Source: Clostridia bacterium (GTDB lineage Bacteria > Bacillota > Clostridia > CAKSNL01 > HGM11501). Taken from it: a stretch of 64,000 bases of DNA. The position numbers and the translations under genes are program-made. Shown here in pieces: positions 1 through 9,414 of this stretch; position 1 is the first letter of the stretch, and the number at the start of each line of letters is the position of its first letter. Below the pieces are notes generated by a model. It saw nothing but the letters and a program-made list of their open reading frames with translations, had not been told where the DNA came from and did not search any database. The stretch lies in NCBI GenBank assembly GCA_017411325.1, contig JAFQQJ010000019.1:1-64000 (forward strand). Direction: 5' to 3'.

Positions 1-43
1 CATTCGCAGTTTTGGGTTAGGAATTTTTCGCCTTAGAGAAGTT

Positions 44-82
44 AAAAAACGCAGTCATACTGGCGTATGTCTGCGTTTTTTT
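44..82. terminator. Strong bidirectional hairpin terminator
   Basis: The arms AAAACGCAG and CTGCGTTTT, with an inner CATAC/GTATG extension, are flanked by an A run on the left and a T run on the right. It can end transcription in either direction. The gene it serves lies left of the window. Confidence 0.7.
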
Positions 83-197
83 GCGCACTATCAGCGGAAA
101 ATAACAAGCCAAAACCGGCTTCTCCCTAAGAAGTACCGCCGTTCGGGTGGTTTTCTTTTTGGCTTTCATGTACGAAATAGATGCAAGTTTATTTAGT

Positions 198-496
198 CGA
201 TATGCAAACTTCGTTTGCTCGATATTTTTGTTATCACAAAATCGACCGCTGCGCCTTGTCATTTTCACGATAATAACAGGTGCAGGTTGTTTAGTGATAT
301 TCCAACTTCGTTGGAGTGATATTTTTGCAAAGCAAAAGTAATATTGAAACCTCTGGTTTCAGTGATATTATATTTGCCCTTAAACTGTACGAAGTACAAT
401 AACACTTGGCGTAAGCCAAATAAAACTGCGCAGCAATATAACTTGCCACAGGCAAATATAACTGAAAAAACGGCAAGCCGAAACTTGCCGTTTTTT
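198..496. repeat. Array of small hairpins with mirrored spacers
   Basis: At least eight short hairpins follow one another, for example GCAAAC/GTTTGC (204-218), CCAAC/GTTGG (302-314), GAAACC/GGTTTC (346-360), TTGGC/GCCAA (406-419) and TTGCC/GGCAA (443-455). Spacers in the left half read AGTGATATT (or CGATAT) and those in the right half read close to its complement, AATATAACT or AATAACACT. The whole block could therefore fold as a fishbone, with spacers pairing into a trunk and hairpins as side branches. No protein gene is credible here. A terminator-like hairpin closes the right end. Confidence 0.65.
465..496 (-). terminator. Terminator hairpin beside the partial tRNA-Arg copy
   Basis: Arms AACGGCAAG and CTTGCCGTT are flanked by A6 and T6. 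Read on the minus strand it lies just 3' of the partial tRNA-Arg copy, as a tRNA terminator would. Confidence 0.6.
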
Positions 497-497
497 C

Positions 498-517
498 TGG
501 CGTCGCTAAGAGGATTC
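498..517 (-). pseudogene. Partial duplicate of the tRNA-Arg 3' end
   Basis: These 20 nt are identical to positions 635-654, the CCA end, acceptor arm and start of the T arm of the intact tRNA-Arg. Identity stops abruptly at 518. Positions 518-599 hold two further small hairpins (520-541 and 548-568) and a GGTTCGAATC stretch at 578-587 that resembles a T arm but does not pair properly. It may be a decayed tRNA copy or an attachment-site duplication. Confidence 0.6.
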
Positions 518-599
518 TCGCATTGTTGCTTTCTCAACAATGCCTTCGGATTTTTTCAAAAAAAATCCTATGCCAAGGTTCGAATCTCCATTTCCCTGC

Positions 600-635
600 A
601 AAAAGAAAACCACCCCTGCGGGTGGCTTTCTTTTT
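600..635 (-). terminator. Terminator of tRNA-Arg
   Basis: Hairpin CCACCC/GGGTGG with a T run on the minus strand, directly after the encoded CCA of the tRNA. A similar hairpin with the same flank sits at about 136-165. Confidence 0.6.
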
Positions 636-711
636 GGCGTCGCTAAGAGGATTCGAACCTCCGACCTACCGCTTAGGAGGCGGTCGCTCTATCCTGCTGA
701 GCTATAACGAC
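635..711 (-). tRNA. tRNA-Arg (anticodon CCU)
   Basis: On the minus strand the gene starts GTCGTTA and its acceptor arm closes with TAGCGAC, discriminator G and an encoded CCA. The T loop GTTCGAATC is intact. The anticodon stem ACCGC/GCGGT frames the loop CTCCTAA, giving anticodon CCT, which reads AGG. Confidence 0.95.
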
Positions 712-720
712 ATATTAATT

Positions 721-749
721 ATTTTACCCTACAAGGGCCCTTTTGTCAA
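721..749 (-). promoter_or_regulatory. SigA-type promoter of tRNA-Arg
   Basis: On the minus strand TTGACA (744-749) is followed after 17 bp by TAAAAT (721-726). The spacer carries the palindrome AAGGGCCCTT. Confidence 0.75.
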
Positions 750-840
750 GACGGGATTGAAGTTTTTTAAAAAAAGACTTTATTTTTCTTCCTTTAAATG
801 ATATAATAATATATTGAAATAAAATTAAGGAGGGGTTTTG

Positions 841-1062
841 ATGAAAAAGAACCAGGCTTTCGACATTTCGGACTATAAAACGTGCGAAAACTGCATATAT
901 TCGGGAGTGCTTCCCGACAGCGACATCGTAATATGCAGAAAGCACGGTCTGAAAAATTCAGGCGACTCCTGCCGCCACTTTAAAATGGATTTACTATCAG
1001 TAAAGCCAAAAAAGCTGCGTTCACTGAAAAGCACCCTTTCCGAAGAAGATTTTAAGCTGTAA
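841..1062 (+). CDS. Small cysteine-rich hypothetical protein, possible zinc ribbon
   Basis: A 74-residue protein with four cysteines arranged as CxxC near residue 17 followed by two single cysteines around residues 32 and 44, plus nearby histidines (RKHG, CRHF). The pattern suggests a structural metal site, probably zinc. I do not recognise the family and assign no function. The ATG at 841 is chosen over an in-frame TTG at 838 because AAGGAGGGG at 828-835 is well placed for the ATG. A TATAAT at 802-807 probably starts the operon, with only a weak -35. The next gene, uppP, begins 11 bp after its stop, so the two are likely co-transcribed. Confidence 0.7.
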   Translation: MKKNQAFDISDYKTCENCIYSGVLPDSDIVICRKHGLKNSGDSCRHFKMDLLSVKPKKLRSLKSTLSEEDFKL

Positions 1063-1073
1063 GGAGTTTTATT

Positions 1074-1907
1074 ATGGACTATTTGAAATATGGTATTTTA
1101 GGTCTTGTTCAGGGACTCACCGAATTTTTACCCATTTCCAGCTCAGGGCATCTTGCGATTTTCAAAAGCCTTCTCGGAGAAGGCTTTGCAGACCTTGGAC
1201 TTACATATGATATACTTTTGCATCTGGCAACTTTAATCGCTGTTTTTGCAGTATATTACAAAGACATATGGGATTTGATCACAGGCTTTTTTGCCCTGCT
1301 CCGTGACATATTCAAGGGGAAAGTTAATCTTAATGAAAACCCAAAGCAGAAATTTGTCATTTTAGTCATCATCGCATCAGTTCCCGCAGCTCTGGTGGGC
1401 TTTTTACTGGGCGATGCCATTGAGACTCTCCCCTTCATTTTTGTCGGCTTTGCCCTTATAATTACTGCAATTGAAATGATTATAAGCAGCAAAATGAAGC
1501 CCGGCACAATTACTCTTGATAACGCAAAGCTTAAGGACGCCATCCTTCCCGGTCTTTTTCAGGGTTTTGCCATCCTTCCCGGCATTTCAAGAAGCGGAAG
1601 TACAGTAACAGGTGCATTTCTTTCCGGCTTTGACAGAGCTTTTGCAGTAAAATTTTCTTTCATAATGTCAATCCCCGTAATACTCGGCTCCGCACTTTTC
1701 GATATAATAGATATCCTGACCGGTGCTGCAGAGGCTCCATTGGTGGGGCCCACCCTTTCAGGTATGGTAATCGCCGCAATATCAGGATACCTTTCAATTA
1801 AATTTATGATAAAACTGTTTACAGGAAACAAATTCAGATATTTCGCATATTACTGCCTTGCCGTGGGACTTGCGGTAATCATCTGGCAGTTATCCGTAAT
1901 TCTTTAA
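1074..1907 (+). CDS. uppP: Undecaprenyl-diphosphatase UppP (BacA family)
   Basis: A multi-pass membrane enzyme of 277 residues that dephosphorylates undecaprenyl pyrophosphate to recycle the lipid carrier for peptidoglycan and other envelope polymers. In this family loss affects bacitracin tolerance. The two family signatures are visible: GLTEFLPISSSGHL at residues 14-27, with the catalytic-region Glu17, and GISRSGST near residue 168. Length and hydrophobic pattern match the family. An AAGGAG site lies just before the ATG. It sits second in an operon with a Cys-rich small protein, ftsK, ygiQ and folD; I see no functional reason for that grouping beyond shared housekeeping expression. Confidence 0.95.
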   Translation: MDYLKYGILGLVQGLTEFLPISSSGHLAIFKSLLGEGFADLGLTYDILLHLATLIAVFAVYYKDIWDLITGFFALLRDIFKGKVNLNENPKQKFVILVIIASVPAALVGFLLGDAIETLPFIFVGFALIITAIEMIISSKMKPGTITLDNAKLKDAILPGLFQGFAILPGISRSGSTVTGAFLSGFDRAFAVKFSFIMSIPVILGSALFDIIDILTGAAEAPLVGPTLSGMVIAAISGYLSIKFMIKLFTGNKFRYFAYYCLAVGLAVIIWQLSVIL

Positions 1908-1932
1908 GATAAACTTAACGGAGGTAATAACC

Positions 1933-4602
1933 TTGGCACAGCAGAGAAGAACAATAAAAAAAGAACCGGCAAAACCCATTAAAAACGCTTCCGGGGAAAA
2001 GGCAAAAAAAGCCTCTATGCCCTCGGGAACAAAAAAGGAAATAGCATTCATTGCTCTTTTCTTTGCTTCCATTTTGCTTATTTTAGGCATTTACGGAACA
2101 AATCTTATGGAAAACGAGCCCACATCAACCGTAGGAATCATAACCGGTTCATCCATAATCGGTCACCTCGGTGTAATTATAAAATGGCTCTTTATGGGAC
2201 TCTTCGGCCCCGTGGCATATATTCTCCCAATTTTGAGCATTGCCGCAGGACTCTATATTGTTAAAACCAGAAATTCCGAAAAATCCCAAAGCCTCGTTTA
2301 TATCTCAGGGGTAATATTTATCATTTGCCTTTCTGCACTTTTCTATGTCTTCCAGTATGCCCCCAGATATCCTGAATTTAATCTTGTTTCCTTCTGGACG
2401 GAGGCTACAAAGAATTTCGGAGGCGGTTCCATCGGAGCACTTTTGGGCTACCCTCTTGTATTTCTTGCAAAACAGGTCGGTGCCGCAATCGTGATAATTG
2501 CCCTTATGCTGATTTCTTTCATTGCTATGACGGACTTTGCAATCACAAGAAAAATTGCTTCATTGGTTAGAAAGTCAAGAGAAAGCGGAATTAAAAAGGC
2601 CGACGAGGAGACTGTTCCTTCATCAGTCCCCGCTCACCCTGTTACGGAGGAGACTCCAAAGAAGAAAAAGAAAAACCGGTTTACCGATGCCGCAGAGGAC
2701 ATTGTCCCCATGGACGAGGAAAAACCTGCATATGTAAGCCTTCCCGAGGCAGTTGAAAAGCTCCCGAGAACAGGCGAAAAGGCAACTGCAAAGTCAGAGG
2801 ATGCCGAAATCAACATCTACACCGAGCCTAAGAGGGAGCCTGTTGTAAAGCCCTTCACTCCTCCTAAAGAAGTACCTGTCGCAGATGATGTTATTCTTCC
2901 TCCGGAAAATGGCGTAGAAAACGACCTTCCCGACGGTGAGGTAATAGTTAAGCCCAAGCGCCTGGAGGGCGAAATTCAGGTTGAAATCAGCCGTGAAAAT
3001 GTACAAATCCCCTACACCTTCCCCGACACCGACCTTCTTAATAACATTGATGCAGGCGAAGACAGAACTAATCCCCAGGCTCTTCGTGAGCTTTCCGTAA
3101 AGCTTGTTGAAACCTTAAAAAGCTTCAATATCGACGTTAAAGTCCTTGAAATAAGCAAAGGTCCTGCCATCACACGTTTTGAGCTTCAGCCCACTGCAGG
3201 TGTAAGAGTAAGCAAAATAACAAGCTTAGCTGACGACATTGCTTTAAGCCTGGCTGCGACAGCCGTAAGAATAGAAGCCCCCATCCCGGGCAAGGCGGCA
3301 ATCGGTATAGAAATCCCCAATGAAAGCGTTGCAACGGTATCCGCCCGCGACGTTCTTGAATCAAAAGAATTTACCGAAAGCAAATCAAAATTATCCATCG
3401 CTCTCGGCCGTGATATTGCAGGCAAATGTATAGTTGGAGACATTGCAAAAATGCCCCACGTTTTAATTGCCGGTGCCACCGGCTCCGGTAAGAGTGTATG
3501 CATCAACTCACTTATCGCCAGCATTTTGTATAAGGCTTCTCCCAACGAGGTAAAGCTTATTATGATTGATCCCAAGGTGGTTGAATTAAGTGTTTACAAC
3601 GGTATCCCCCACCTTTTAATCCCCGTTGTTACCGATCCCCGTAAGGCTGCGGGAAGCTTAAACTGGGCTGTACAGGAAATGAATACACGCTATAAGTTTT
3701 TTGCTGACGAGGGTGTGCGTGATTTAAAGGGCTATAATGCCGTTATGGAAAGAGAAGGCAGACCCCGCCTTCCCCAGATTGTGATAATTATAGACGAGCT
3801 TGCAGACCTTATGATGGTTGCTCCCAAGGATGTTGAAACCTATATCTGCCGTCTTGCCCAGCTTGCAAGAGCAGCAGGTATGCATCTTGTAATTGCAACC
3901 CAGAGACCTTCCGTGAATGTCATTACAGGTGTAATCAAAGCCAACATACCTTCAAGAATTGCCTTTGCGGTGTCAAGCTATATTGACTCCCGTACAATTC
4001 TTGATGCCAACGGTGCCGAAAAGCTCCTTGGCAGAGGCGATATGCTTTACTATCCTATGGGTGCAAACAAGCCCACCAGAGTTCAGGGTGCGTTCATCTC
4101 CGATGAAGAGGTTGAACGCCTGGTTGAATTTGTTAAAAAGGATTCCGAAGCCGTATACGACGAGGATGTTTTAGAACAGCTTGAAAAAGCGGGAGAAGAA
4201 TCCTCTGACGGCGGCGATGAAGATGAAGCAAAGGAGGCCGACGCCCTTCTTCCCCAGGCAATTGAAATTGTCATTGACTCAGGTCAGGCATCGGTATCTT
4301 TAGTTCAGCGAAAGCTTTCAGTAGGCTATGCCCGTGCAGGAAGGCTGGTTGACCAGATGGAAGCCCGCGGAATCGTTGGCCCTTCAGAGGGCAGTAAGCC
4401 CCGCAGAGTGCTTGTCACCAAAGCAGAATATCTTGCAATGCTTGAAGGAAGCGGATTAAACGAATCCAAAACAAACGAAGATGAAGATGACGGCGATATT
4501 ATTATGCCGGTTACTTCCGAGTACCCCGCCGAGGATGTATATATCCCGGACGAAGATGAAGATGACGAGGATGATATAATAATTCCTCCTTCAAATAATT
4601 AA
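1933..4602 (+). CDS. ftsK: DNA translocase FtsK/SpoIIIE
   Basis: A hexameric ATP-driven DNA pump of 889 residues that clears chromosomes from division or sporulation septa. The N-terminal 200 residues hold about four membrane segments. A variable acidic and proline-rich linker follows, then the motor with Walker A GATGSGKS near residue 513 and Walker [14 protein letters not shown] near 616. The winged-helix gamma domain that reads KOPS/SRS sequences lies around 772-830. A strongly acidic tail (many D/E) extends the C-terminus beyond the gamma domain. The start is TTG at 1933, supported by GGAGG at 1920-1924. In a spore former it may act as SpoIIIE; the window does not show whether a second paralogue exists. 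Confidence 0.95.
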   Translation: MAQQRRTIKKEPAKPIKNASGEKAKKASMPSGTKKEIAFIALFFASILLILGIYGTNLMENEPTSTVGIITGSSIIGHLGVIIKWLFMGLFGPVAYILPILSIAAGLYIVKTRNSEKSQSLVYISGVIFIICLSALFYVFQYAPRYPEFNLVSFWTEATKNFGGGSIGALLGYPLVFLAKQVGAAIVIIALMLISFIAMTDFAITRKIASLVRKSRESGIKKADEETVPSSVPAHPVTEETPKKKKKNRFTDAAEDIVPMDEEKPAYVSLPEAVEKLPRTGEKATAKSEDAEINIYTEPKREPVVKPFTPPKEVPVADDVILPPENGVENDLPDGEVIVKPKRLEGEIQVEISRENVQIPYTFPDTDLLNNIDAGEDRTNPQALRELSVKLVETLKSFNIDVKVLEISKGPAITRFELQPTAGVRVSKITSLADDIALSLAATAVRIEAPIPGKAAIGIEIPNESVATVSARDVLESKEFTESKSKLSIALGRDIAGKCIVGDIAKMPHVLIAGATGSGKSVCINSLIASILYKASPNEVKLIMIDPKVVELSVYNGIPHLLIPVVTDPRKAAGSLNWAVQEMNTRYKFFADEGVRDLKGYNAVMEREGRPRLPQIVIIIDELADLMMVAPKDVETYICRLAQLARAAGMHLVIATQRPSVNVITGVIKANIPSRIAFAVSSYIDSRTILDANGAEKLLGRGDMLYYPMGANKPTRVQGAFISDEEVERLVEFVKKDSEAVYDEDVLEQLEKAGEESSDGGDEDEAKEADALLPQAIEIVIDSGQASVSLVQRKLSVGYARAGRLVDQMEARGIVGPSEGSKPRRVLVTKAEYLAMLEGSGLNESKTNEDEDDGDIIMPVTSEYPAEDVYIPDEDEDDEDDIIIPPSNN

Positions 4603-4612
4603 AGGACAAAAT

Positions 4613-6532
4613 ATGAGTTACGATTTTCTTCCTATTTCAAAAGAGGATATGGAAAAAAGAGGCTGGGACAGCCTTGATTTCCTTATAGTTACGGGTGATG
4701 CCTATGTGGATCACCCTTCTTTTGGTCACGCCATTATTTCAAGAGTGCTTGAAAGTGCAGGCTACAGAGTCGGAATCCTTGCTCAGCCATACTTTGAGGA
4801 TGAACGGGATTTCCTTAAATTCGGACGTCCGAAATACGGTGTAATGGTATCGGGCGGTGTAATAGACTCCATGGTAAACCACTATACCGCAGGAAAGAAA
4901 AAACGTTCAGACGACTGCTATTCTCCCGGCGGAGTATCAGGTCTTCGCCCCGACAGATGTGTTATAGTTTACTGTAACCTTATAAGAAAAGCTTTCGGTG
5001 ACATACCGATAGTTATAGGCGGAGTTGAAGCAAGCCTTCGTCGCTTTGCCCACTATGACTACTGGTCTGACAAGGTACGCCGCAGTATAATTTTCGACAG
5101 CCGTGCCGATGTCATTTCCTACGGTATGGGTGAAAAGCAGACATTGGAGCTTGCCGCCTGCCTTGAAAAAGGCTTTATCAGGGATAATATTCCGGGAACC
5201 TGCGTAGTTTCTGATAAGCCGAGAAAGGACGCAATTATGCTTCCCTCCTTTGAAGAGGTTTCATCTGATAAAAGAGCCTATGCCGAGGCGGCAATGACAG
5301 AATACGAAGAACAGGACCCTATCCGCGGTCACGTTTTATGTCAGAAGCACGGAAATAAATATCTTATACAGAATCTCCCGGCAATGCCCCTTTCAAGGCG
5401 TGAGCTTGATAAGACCTATTCCCTTCCCTTCACACGAGAATATCATCCCTCCTACAGGGCACTTGGCGGAATCCCCGCCCTTGAGGAGGTAAAATTCAGT
5501 ATAGCCTCCTCCCGCGGATGCTTTGGTTCCTGCTCCTTCTGCGCTCTCACAATGCATCAGGGCAGAATTGTCCAGTCCCGAAGCGAAGCTTCCATTTTGA
5601 CCGAGGCTAAGAAAATGACCTTTGATCCCGAATTTAAGGGGTATATTCACGACGTAGGCGGGCCTACGGCAAACTTCCGCTATCCCGCCTGCGAAAAACA
5701 GCTTAAGGAGGGTACCTGCAAAAACCGCGAGTGCTTATTCCCGTCCCCCTGCAAAAATGTGAATGCGGACGAAAGCGAATATTTAAATCTTCTCCGGAAG
5801 CTGCGTGCCATTCCCGGCATAAAGAAAGTATTTGTCAGAAGCGGCATCCGCTATGACTATATGCTTCACGATAAAAGCGACGAATTTTTCCATGAACTTT
5901 GTGCCCATCACGTTTCGGGACAGCTTAAGGTTGCACCGGAGCATATATCCGACAATGTATTAAAATATATGGGTAAGCCCGGGCGTAAGGTTTTTGACCG
6001 CTTTGCAGAAAAATACTACGACATATGTAAAAAGCTGGGCAAGGAACAGTATTTGGTATGCTACTTAATGTCCAGCCACCCCGGAAGCACACTAAAGGAT
6101 GCAATCGATCTTGCCTGCTACTTGAAGTCGAAAAATATGCGTCCCCAGCAGGTGCAGGACTTTTATCCCACTCCCGGCACTCTTTCCACGGCAATGTTCT
6201 ATACAGGCCTTGATCCGAGGACAATGAAAGAGGTTTATGTTGCAAAAACCTATGAGGAAAAGGCAATGCAAAGGGCACTGCTTCAATATACGCGCCCCGA
6301 AAATTATGAGCTTGTGCGAAAAGCTTTAATAAAGGCAGGCCGTGAGGATTTAATCGGTACTGCTCCCGAATGTCTTATAAGAAACAAAACTGAAAGAAGG
6401 TTTATTAAAAATGATGTTACTGGACGGAAAAAAAGTATCGGCAAGGATAAAGGAAGAAGTGGCAAAAGAAGCTCTTCTTCTGGCGGAAAAAGGAATAAAA
6501 CCGGGGCTCGCGGTAATACTGGCAGGAAATGA
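4613..6532 (+). CDS. ygiQ: YgiQ family radical SAM protein (UPF0313)
   Basis: A 639-residue radical SAM protein. The cluster motif CxxxCxxC is seen as Cys303, Cys307 and Cys310 (CFGSCSFC), within the central TIM-barrel part. An N-terminal domain of about 290 residues and a basic C-terminal tail complete the usual YgiQ layout. The family is widespread in anaerobes but its substrate is not established as far as I know. The last 40 or so codons, a Lys/Arg/Ser/Gly-rich tail, overlap the start of folD by 122 nt in another frame. It begins 10 nt after ftsK stops, so translation is probably coupled within the operon. Confidence 0.9.
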   Translation: MSYDFLPISKEDMEKRGWDSLDFLIVTGDAYVDHPSFGHAIISRVLESAGYRVGILAQPYFEDERDFLKFGRPKYGVMVSGGVIDSMVNHYTAGKKKRSDDCYSPGGVSGLRPDRCVIVYCNLIRKAFGDIPIVIGGVEASLRRFAHYDYWSDKVRRSIIFDSRADVISYGMGEKQTLELAACLEKGFIRDNIPGTCVVSDKPRKDAIMLPSFEEVSSDKRAYAEAAMTEYEEQDPIRGHVLCQKHGNKYLIQNLPAMPLSRRELDKTYSLPFTREYHPSYRALGGIPALEEVKFSIASSRGCFGSCSFCALTMHQGRIVQSRSEASILTEAKKMTFDPEFKGYIHDVGGPTANFRYPACEKQLKEGTCKNRECLFPSPCKNVNADESEYLNLLRKLRAIPGIKKVFVRSGIRYDYMLHDKSDEFFHELCAHHVSGQLKVAPEHISDNVLKYMGKPGRKVFDRFAEKYYDICKKLGKEQYLVCYLMSSHPGSTLKDAIDLACYLKSKNMRPQQVQDFYPTPGTLSTAMFYTGLDPRTMKEVYVAKTYEEKAMQRALLQYTRPENYELVRKALIKAGREDLIGTAPECLIRNKTERRFIKNDVTGRKKSIGKDKGRSGKRSSSSGGKRNKTGARGNTGRK

Positions 6533-7247
6533 TCCCGCAAGCCGTGTCTATGTAAATAACAAGAAAAAGGCGTGCGAAGCATGCAACTTCCATTCCGAGG
6601 AATACACCTTCGGCGAGGATGTAACGGAAAAGGAGCTTTTGGATTTAATCGATGTATTGAACAATGCAAAAAACATCCACGGAATTCTGGTTCAGCTCCC
6701 CCTTCCCTCCCACATTGATGAAAAGAAGATAATAAACGCCATCTCCGAAAAAAAGGATGTTGATGCTTTTACCCCTGCAAATGTGGGTAAAATTATGATA
6801 GGCGACTATGATTTCCTTCCCTGCACACCTGCCGGAGTTATGGAGCTCATCAAGGAATCGGGAATAGAAATTTCCGGCAAGGAATGCGTTGTTATAGGCA
6901 GAAGCAACATCGTAGGAAAGCCCCAGGCAATGCTTCTTCTTCACGCCAACGGAACCGTTACAATCTGCCATTCAAGAACCAGGGACTTAAAGGAGGTTAC
7001 CCGCCGTGCGGACATTTTGGTTGCCGCAATCGGAAAGCCTAAGTTCGTAACGGCTGATATGGTAAAACCCGGTGCCGTTGTAATTGATGTGGGCATCAAC
7101 AGAACAGAAGACGGAAAGCTTTGCGGTGATGTGGATTTTGATAATGTTGCCCCCATTGCCGGTGCAATCACCCCTGTTCCCGGAGGAGTAGGCCCCATGA
7201 CCATCGCAATGCTTATGAAAAACACCTTAAAAGCCGCAAAATTATAA
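6411..7247 (+). CDS. folD: Bifunctional methylenetetrahydrofolate dehydrogenase/cyclohydrolase
   Basis: FolD interconverts 5,10-methylene-THF and 10-formyl-THF, supplying one-carbon units for purines, formyl-Met-tRNA and serine/glycine metabolism. It is 278 residues, the normal length. It starts with the family-like [27 protein letters not shown], the nucleotide-binding [14 protein letters not shown] near residue 162 and the C-terminal [12 protein letters not shown] are all visible. The start at 6411 (or 6414) has GAAGG at 6396-6400 upstream. That start lies 122 nt inside ygiQ, an unusually long overlap. A strong terminator follows directly, ending the operon. Confidence 0.95.
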   Translation: MMLLDGKKVSARIKEEVAKEALLLAEKGIKPGLAVILAGNDPASRVYVNNKKKACEACNFHSEEYTFGEDVTEKELLDLIDVLNNAKNIHGILVQLPLPSHIDEKKIINAISEKKDVDAFTPANVGKIMIGDYDFLPCTPAGVMELIKESGIEISGKECVVIGRSNIVGKPQAMLLLHANGTVTICHSRTRDLKEVTRRADILVAAIGKPKFVTADMVKPGAVVIDVGINRTEDGKLCGDVDFDNVAPIAGAITPVPGGVGPMTIAMLMKNTLKAAKL

Positions 7248-7280
7248 GAAAAAATACGCCCTCCGGGCGTATTTTTTCTT
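7246..7280 (+). terminator. Terminator of the uppP-ftsK-ygiQ-folD operon
   Basis: Hairpin AATACGCCC/GGGCGTATT with loop TCC, starting in the folD stop codon and followed by a T run. A/T flanks make it bidirectional. Confidence 0.85.
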
Positions 7281-7349
7281 TGTCGGAGGACTTCATTCAA
7301 AAATTTTTCTTTATTTTCAAAATAATCCTCATTATATTCTCCTTTTTAC

Positions 7350-7387
7350 TTGACAATTTACAAAAAAAAGTATACAATTAATATAAT
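7350..7387 (+). promoter_or_regulatory. SigA-type promoter of rny
   Basis: TTGACA (7350-7355), a 17 bp spacer and TACAAT (7373-7378). A second TATAAT lies at 7382-7387. The leader to the rny start is about 75 nt and carries AAAGGAGG at 7446-7453. Confidence 0.8.
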
Positions 7388-7464
7388 ACGGGGAATATTT
7401 GTTTTTTATGAGATGCACTTGAAAAATAAACTCCTCGTTTCATATAAAGGAGGTCGAAAGACAA

Positions 7465-9021
7465 ATGACACAGATTCTCATTGGCCTCGGTATCGGGTTA
7501 GTGATTGCTGTAATCGCCGGATTTATAATGTTCAAAGCCGGAATTACATACAACCGCAAAATATCCGAAGCTGAGATAGGCAGCGCCGAAGACGAAGCTA
7601 AAAGAATTGTTGACGAAGCTACAAAAGAAGCCGAAAACAAGAAAAAAGAAGCTTTGCTTGAGGCAAAAGAAGAGATCCACAGAAACAGAGCGGAACTTGA
7701 CAAGGAAGTAAAAGAAAGAAGAAGCGAACTTTCAAAACAGGAAAACCGTCTTCATCAGAAGGAAGCAAACCTTGATAAGAAGACAGAAACCTTAGAGCAG
7801 AAGGAAGAAGCACTTGCAACCAAATCCAAGGAGCTTGATGTTGAAAAGGAAAAGCTCATAGCTCTTCAGAACGAAGAAAGAACAAAGCTTGAGCAGATTT
7901 CAGGCCTTTCAGCAGAAGAAGCTAAAGAATATCTTCTCAAAAATCTTGAAAGCGAAGTTCGCCACGAAGCGGCAATCATGGTTAAGGAAATCGAGCAGGA
8001 AGCGAAGGAAAACGCAGAAACAAAAGCTCGTGAAATTATCGGATATGCACTTCAGAAATGCGCAGCAGACCATGTTGCGGAAACTACAGTCAGCGTAGTT
8101 GCTCTTCCCAATGACGAAATGAAGGGAAGAATTATCGGTCGTGAGGGCAGAAACATAAGAACCCTTGAGACCATGACAGGTATCGATCTTATCATCGACG
8201 ATACACCCGAGGCAGTTATCCTTTCGGGCTTTGATCCCGTAAGACGTGAAATCGCAAAAATCACACTTGAAAAACTCATTGTTGACGGTCGAATTCATCC
8301 TGCAAGAATTGAAGAGACTGTTGAGCGTGCGAAGAAAGAAATTGAGCGCACTATTAAGCAGGAAGGTGAGCAGGCAACCTTCGATACAAATGTTCAGGGG
8401 CTTCATCCTGAAATCGTTAAGTTACTCGGTAAGCTTCATTACAGAACAAGCTACGGACAGAATGTGCTTATGCACTCTACCGAGGTTTCCTATCTTTCCG
8501 GACTTATGGCGGCAGAGCTTGGCGCCGATGTCACTCTCGCGAAGAGAGCAGGTTTACTTCACGACCTGGGTAAAGCAGTTGACCACGAAATTGAGGGCTC
8601 TCACGTTGCTATCGGCGTAGATATCGCCAAGAAGTACGGTGAAAGCTTTGACGTATGCCACGCTATTGAAGCGCATCACGGCGATGTACAGCCGCAGACA
8701 CTTATCGCTTGTATCGTTCAGGCGGCAGATGCTGTTTCCGCAGCCCGTCCCGGTGCAAGAAAAGAAAACATTGAAAACTACATCAAGCGTCTTCAGAAGC
8801 TTGAAGAAATCGCAAACTCCTTTGAGGGAGTTGACAAGTCCTTTGCTATTCAGGCAGGCCGTGAAATCAGAATTATGGTTAAGCCCGAAATCGTTTCAGA
8901 CGAGGGTATGGTGCTTGTTGCAAGAGATATCGTAAAGCGTATTGAAAACGAGCTTGAATATCCCGGCCAGATTAAGGTTAATCTCATAAGAGAAACAAGA
9001 GAATCCGGCATTGCAAAGTAA
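7465..9021 (+). CDS. rny: Ribonuclease Y
   Basis: The membrane-anchored endonuclease that starts mRNA decay in Firmicutes. It is 518 residues. One N-terminal membrane helix (about residues 4-26) is followed by a long Glu/Lys-rich coiled coil to about residue 190. A KH domain follows with [15 protein letters not shown] near 220. The HD domain has a His at about 336 and the HD pair in [11 protein letters not shown] near 366. The downstream neighbour ymdB matches the known rny-ymdB pairing. The final 20 codons plus the terminator are repeated immediately downstream in near-identical form (9091-9200). A good AAAGGAGG supports the ATG. Confidence 0.97.
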   Translation: MTQILIGLGIGLVIAVIAGFIMFKAGITYNRKISEAEIGSAEDEAKRIVDEATKEAENKKKEALLEAKEEIHRNRAELDKEVKERRSELSKQENRLHQKEANLDKKTETLEQKEEALATKSKELDVEKEKLIALQNEERTKLEQISGLSAEEAKEYLLKNLESEVRHEAAIMVKEIEQEAKENAETKAREIIGYALQKCAADHVAETTVSVVALPNDEMKGRIIGREGRNIRTLETMTGIDLIIDDTPEAVILSGFDPVRREIAKITLEKLIVDGRIHPARIEETVERAKKEIERTIKQEGEQATFDTNVQGLHPEIVKLLGKLHYRTSYGQNVLMHSTEVSYLSGLMAAELGADVTLAKRAGLLHDLGKAVDHEIEGSHVAIGVDIAKKYGESFDVCHAIEAHHGDVQPQTLIACIVQAADAVSAARPGARKENIENYIKRLQKLEEIANSFEGVDKSFAIQAGREIRIMVKPEIVSDEGMVLVARDIVKRIENELEYPGQIKVNLIRETRESGIAK

Positions 9022-9037
9022 TAATCTACAGCAGGCT

Positions 9038-9068
9038 AAAAAAGAGTGGCATCGAGCCTCTCTTTTTT
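9038..9068 (+). terminator. Terminator of rny, first copy
   Basis: Stem AAAAAGAG-GGC/GCC-CTCTTTTT with one T-T mismatch, followed by a T run. Confidence 0.75.
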
Positions 9069-9169
9069 CCTCGAAAACACTTTCTTCGGATATCCCGGCC
9101 AGATTAAGGTTAATCTCATAAGAGAGACAAGAGAATCCGGCATAGCGAAATAATAATCTACAGCAGGCT

Positions 9170-9199
9170 AAAAAAGAGTGGCGTCGAGCCACTCTTTTT
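9170..9199 (+). terminator. Terminator of rny, duplicated copy
   Basis: Stem AAAGAGTGGC/GCCACTCTTT. The mismatch seen in the first copy is paired here. Confidence 0.75.
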
Positions 9200-9221
9200 G
9201 TGTTTTCACATATGCTAAAGT

Positions 9222-9332
9222 GTCATTCTGAGGTATGGGCGTTTCAAAGAAACGCCTATGCCGAAGAATCTATGATGTTTCCGGGATTCTTCCACAGGAG
9301 TTTTTTCATAAAAACTCCGTCGTCAGAAAGAC
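9222..9332. repeat. REP/MITE-like element with GTCATTCTGA ends
   Basis: The stretch opens with GTCATTCTGA and closes with TCAGAAAGAC, its near complement. Inside are two hairpins (GGCGTTTC/GAAACGCC and GGAGTTTT/AAAACTCC) and opposed AAGAATCT and GATTCTT motifs. A half element of the same family lies at 57392-57476. It fills most of the rny-ymdB gap and carries no gene. Confidence 0.6.
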
Positions 9333-9357
9333 AAAGTTTCCCTCCCCCCTCTTTTTC

Positions 9358-9386
9358 TTGACTAAAACCCGGTTTTGACTTATAAT
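9358..9386 (+). promoter_or_regulatory. SigA-type promoter of ymdB
   Basis: TTGACT (9358-9363), 17 bp, TATAAT (9381-9386). ymdB is therefore transcribed separately from rny here. Confidence 0.8.
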
Positions 9387-9414
9387 ATATCTATTAATCG
9401 GAAAGGATAAACTT

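Larger units (their letters stand above)
8959..9200 (+). repeat. 132-bp tandem duplication of the rny 3' end and terminator
   Basis: Copy 1 (8959-9090) contains the last 20 codons of rny, the stop and its terminator. Copy 2 starts at 9091 with a period of exactly 132 bp and runs to about 9200. Copy 2 still encodes the same 20-residue C-terminus in frame with its stop, although it has no gene body. The coding differences are four third-position changes (gaa/gag, att/ata, gca/gcg, aag/aaa), all silent. The terminator stem also differs between copies. Confidence 0.9.

Noticed and set aside
198-496. CRISPR-like repeat-spacer array
   Set aside because: The repeated words are only 7-9 bp, the intervening hairpins are not unique spacers, the two halves are mirrored, and no cas gene is present.
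498-634. Integrated mobile element between tRNA-Arg repeats
   Set aside because: The enclosed 117 bp cannot encode an integrase or any protein; only a scar or decayed duplicate is supportable.
147-801. Several small open frames in the left 800 bp
   Set aside because: They cross hairpins and the tRNA, lack ribosome sites, and encode text translated from palindromes and tRNA sequence.
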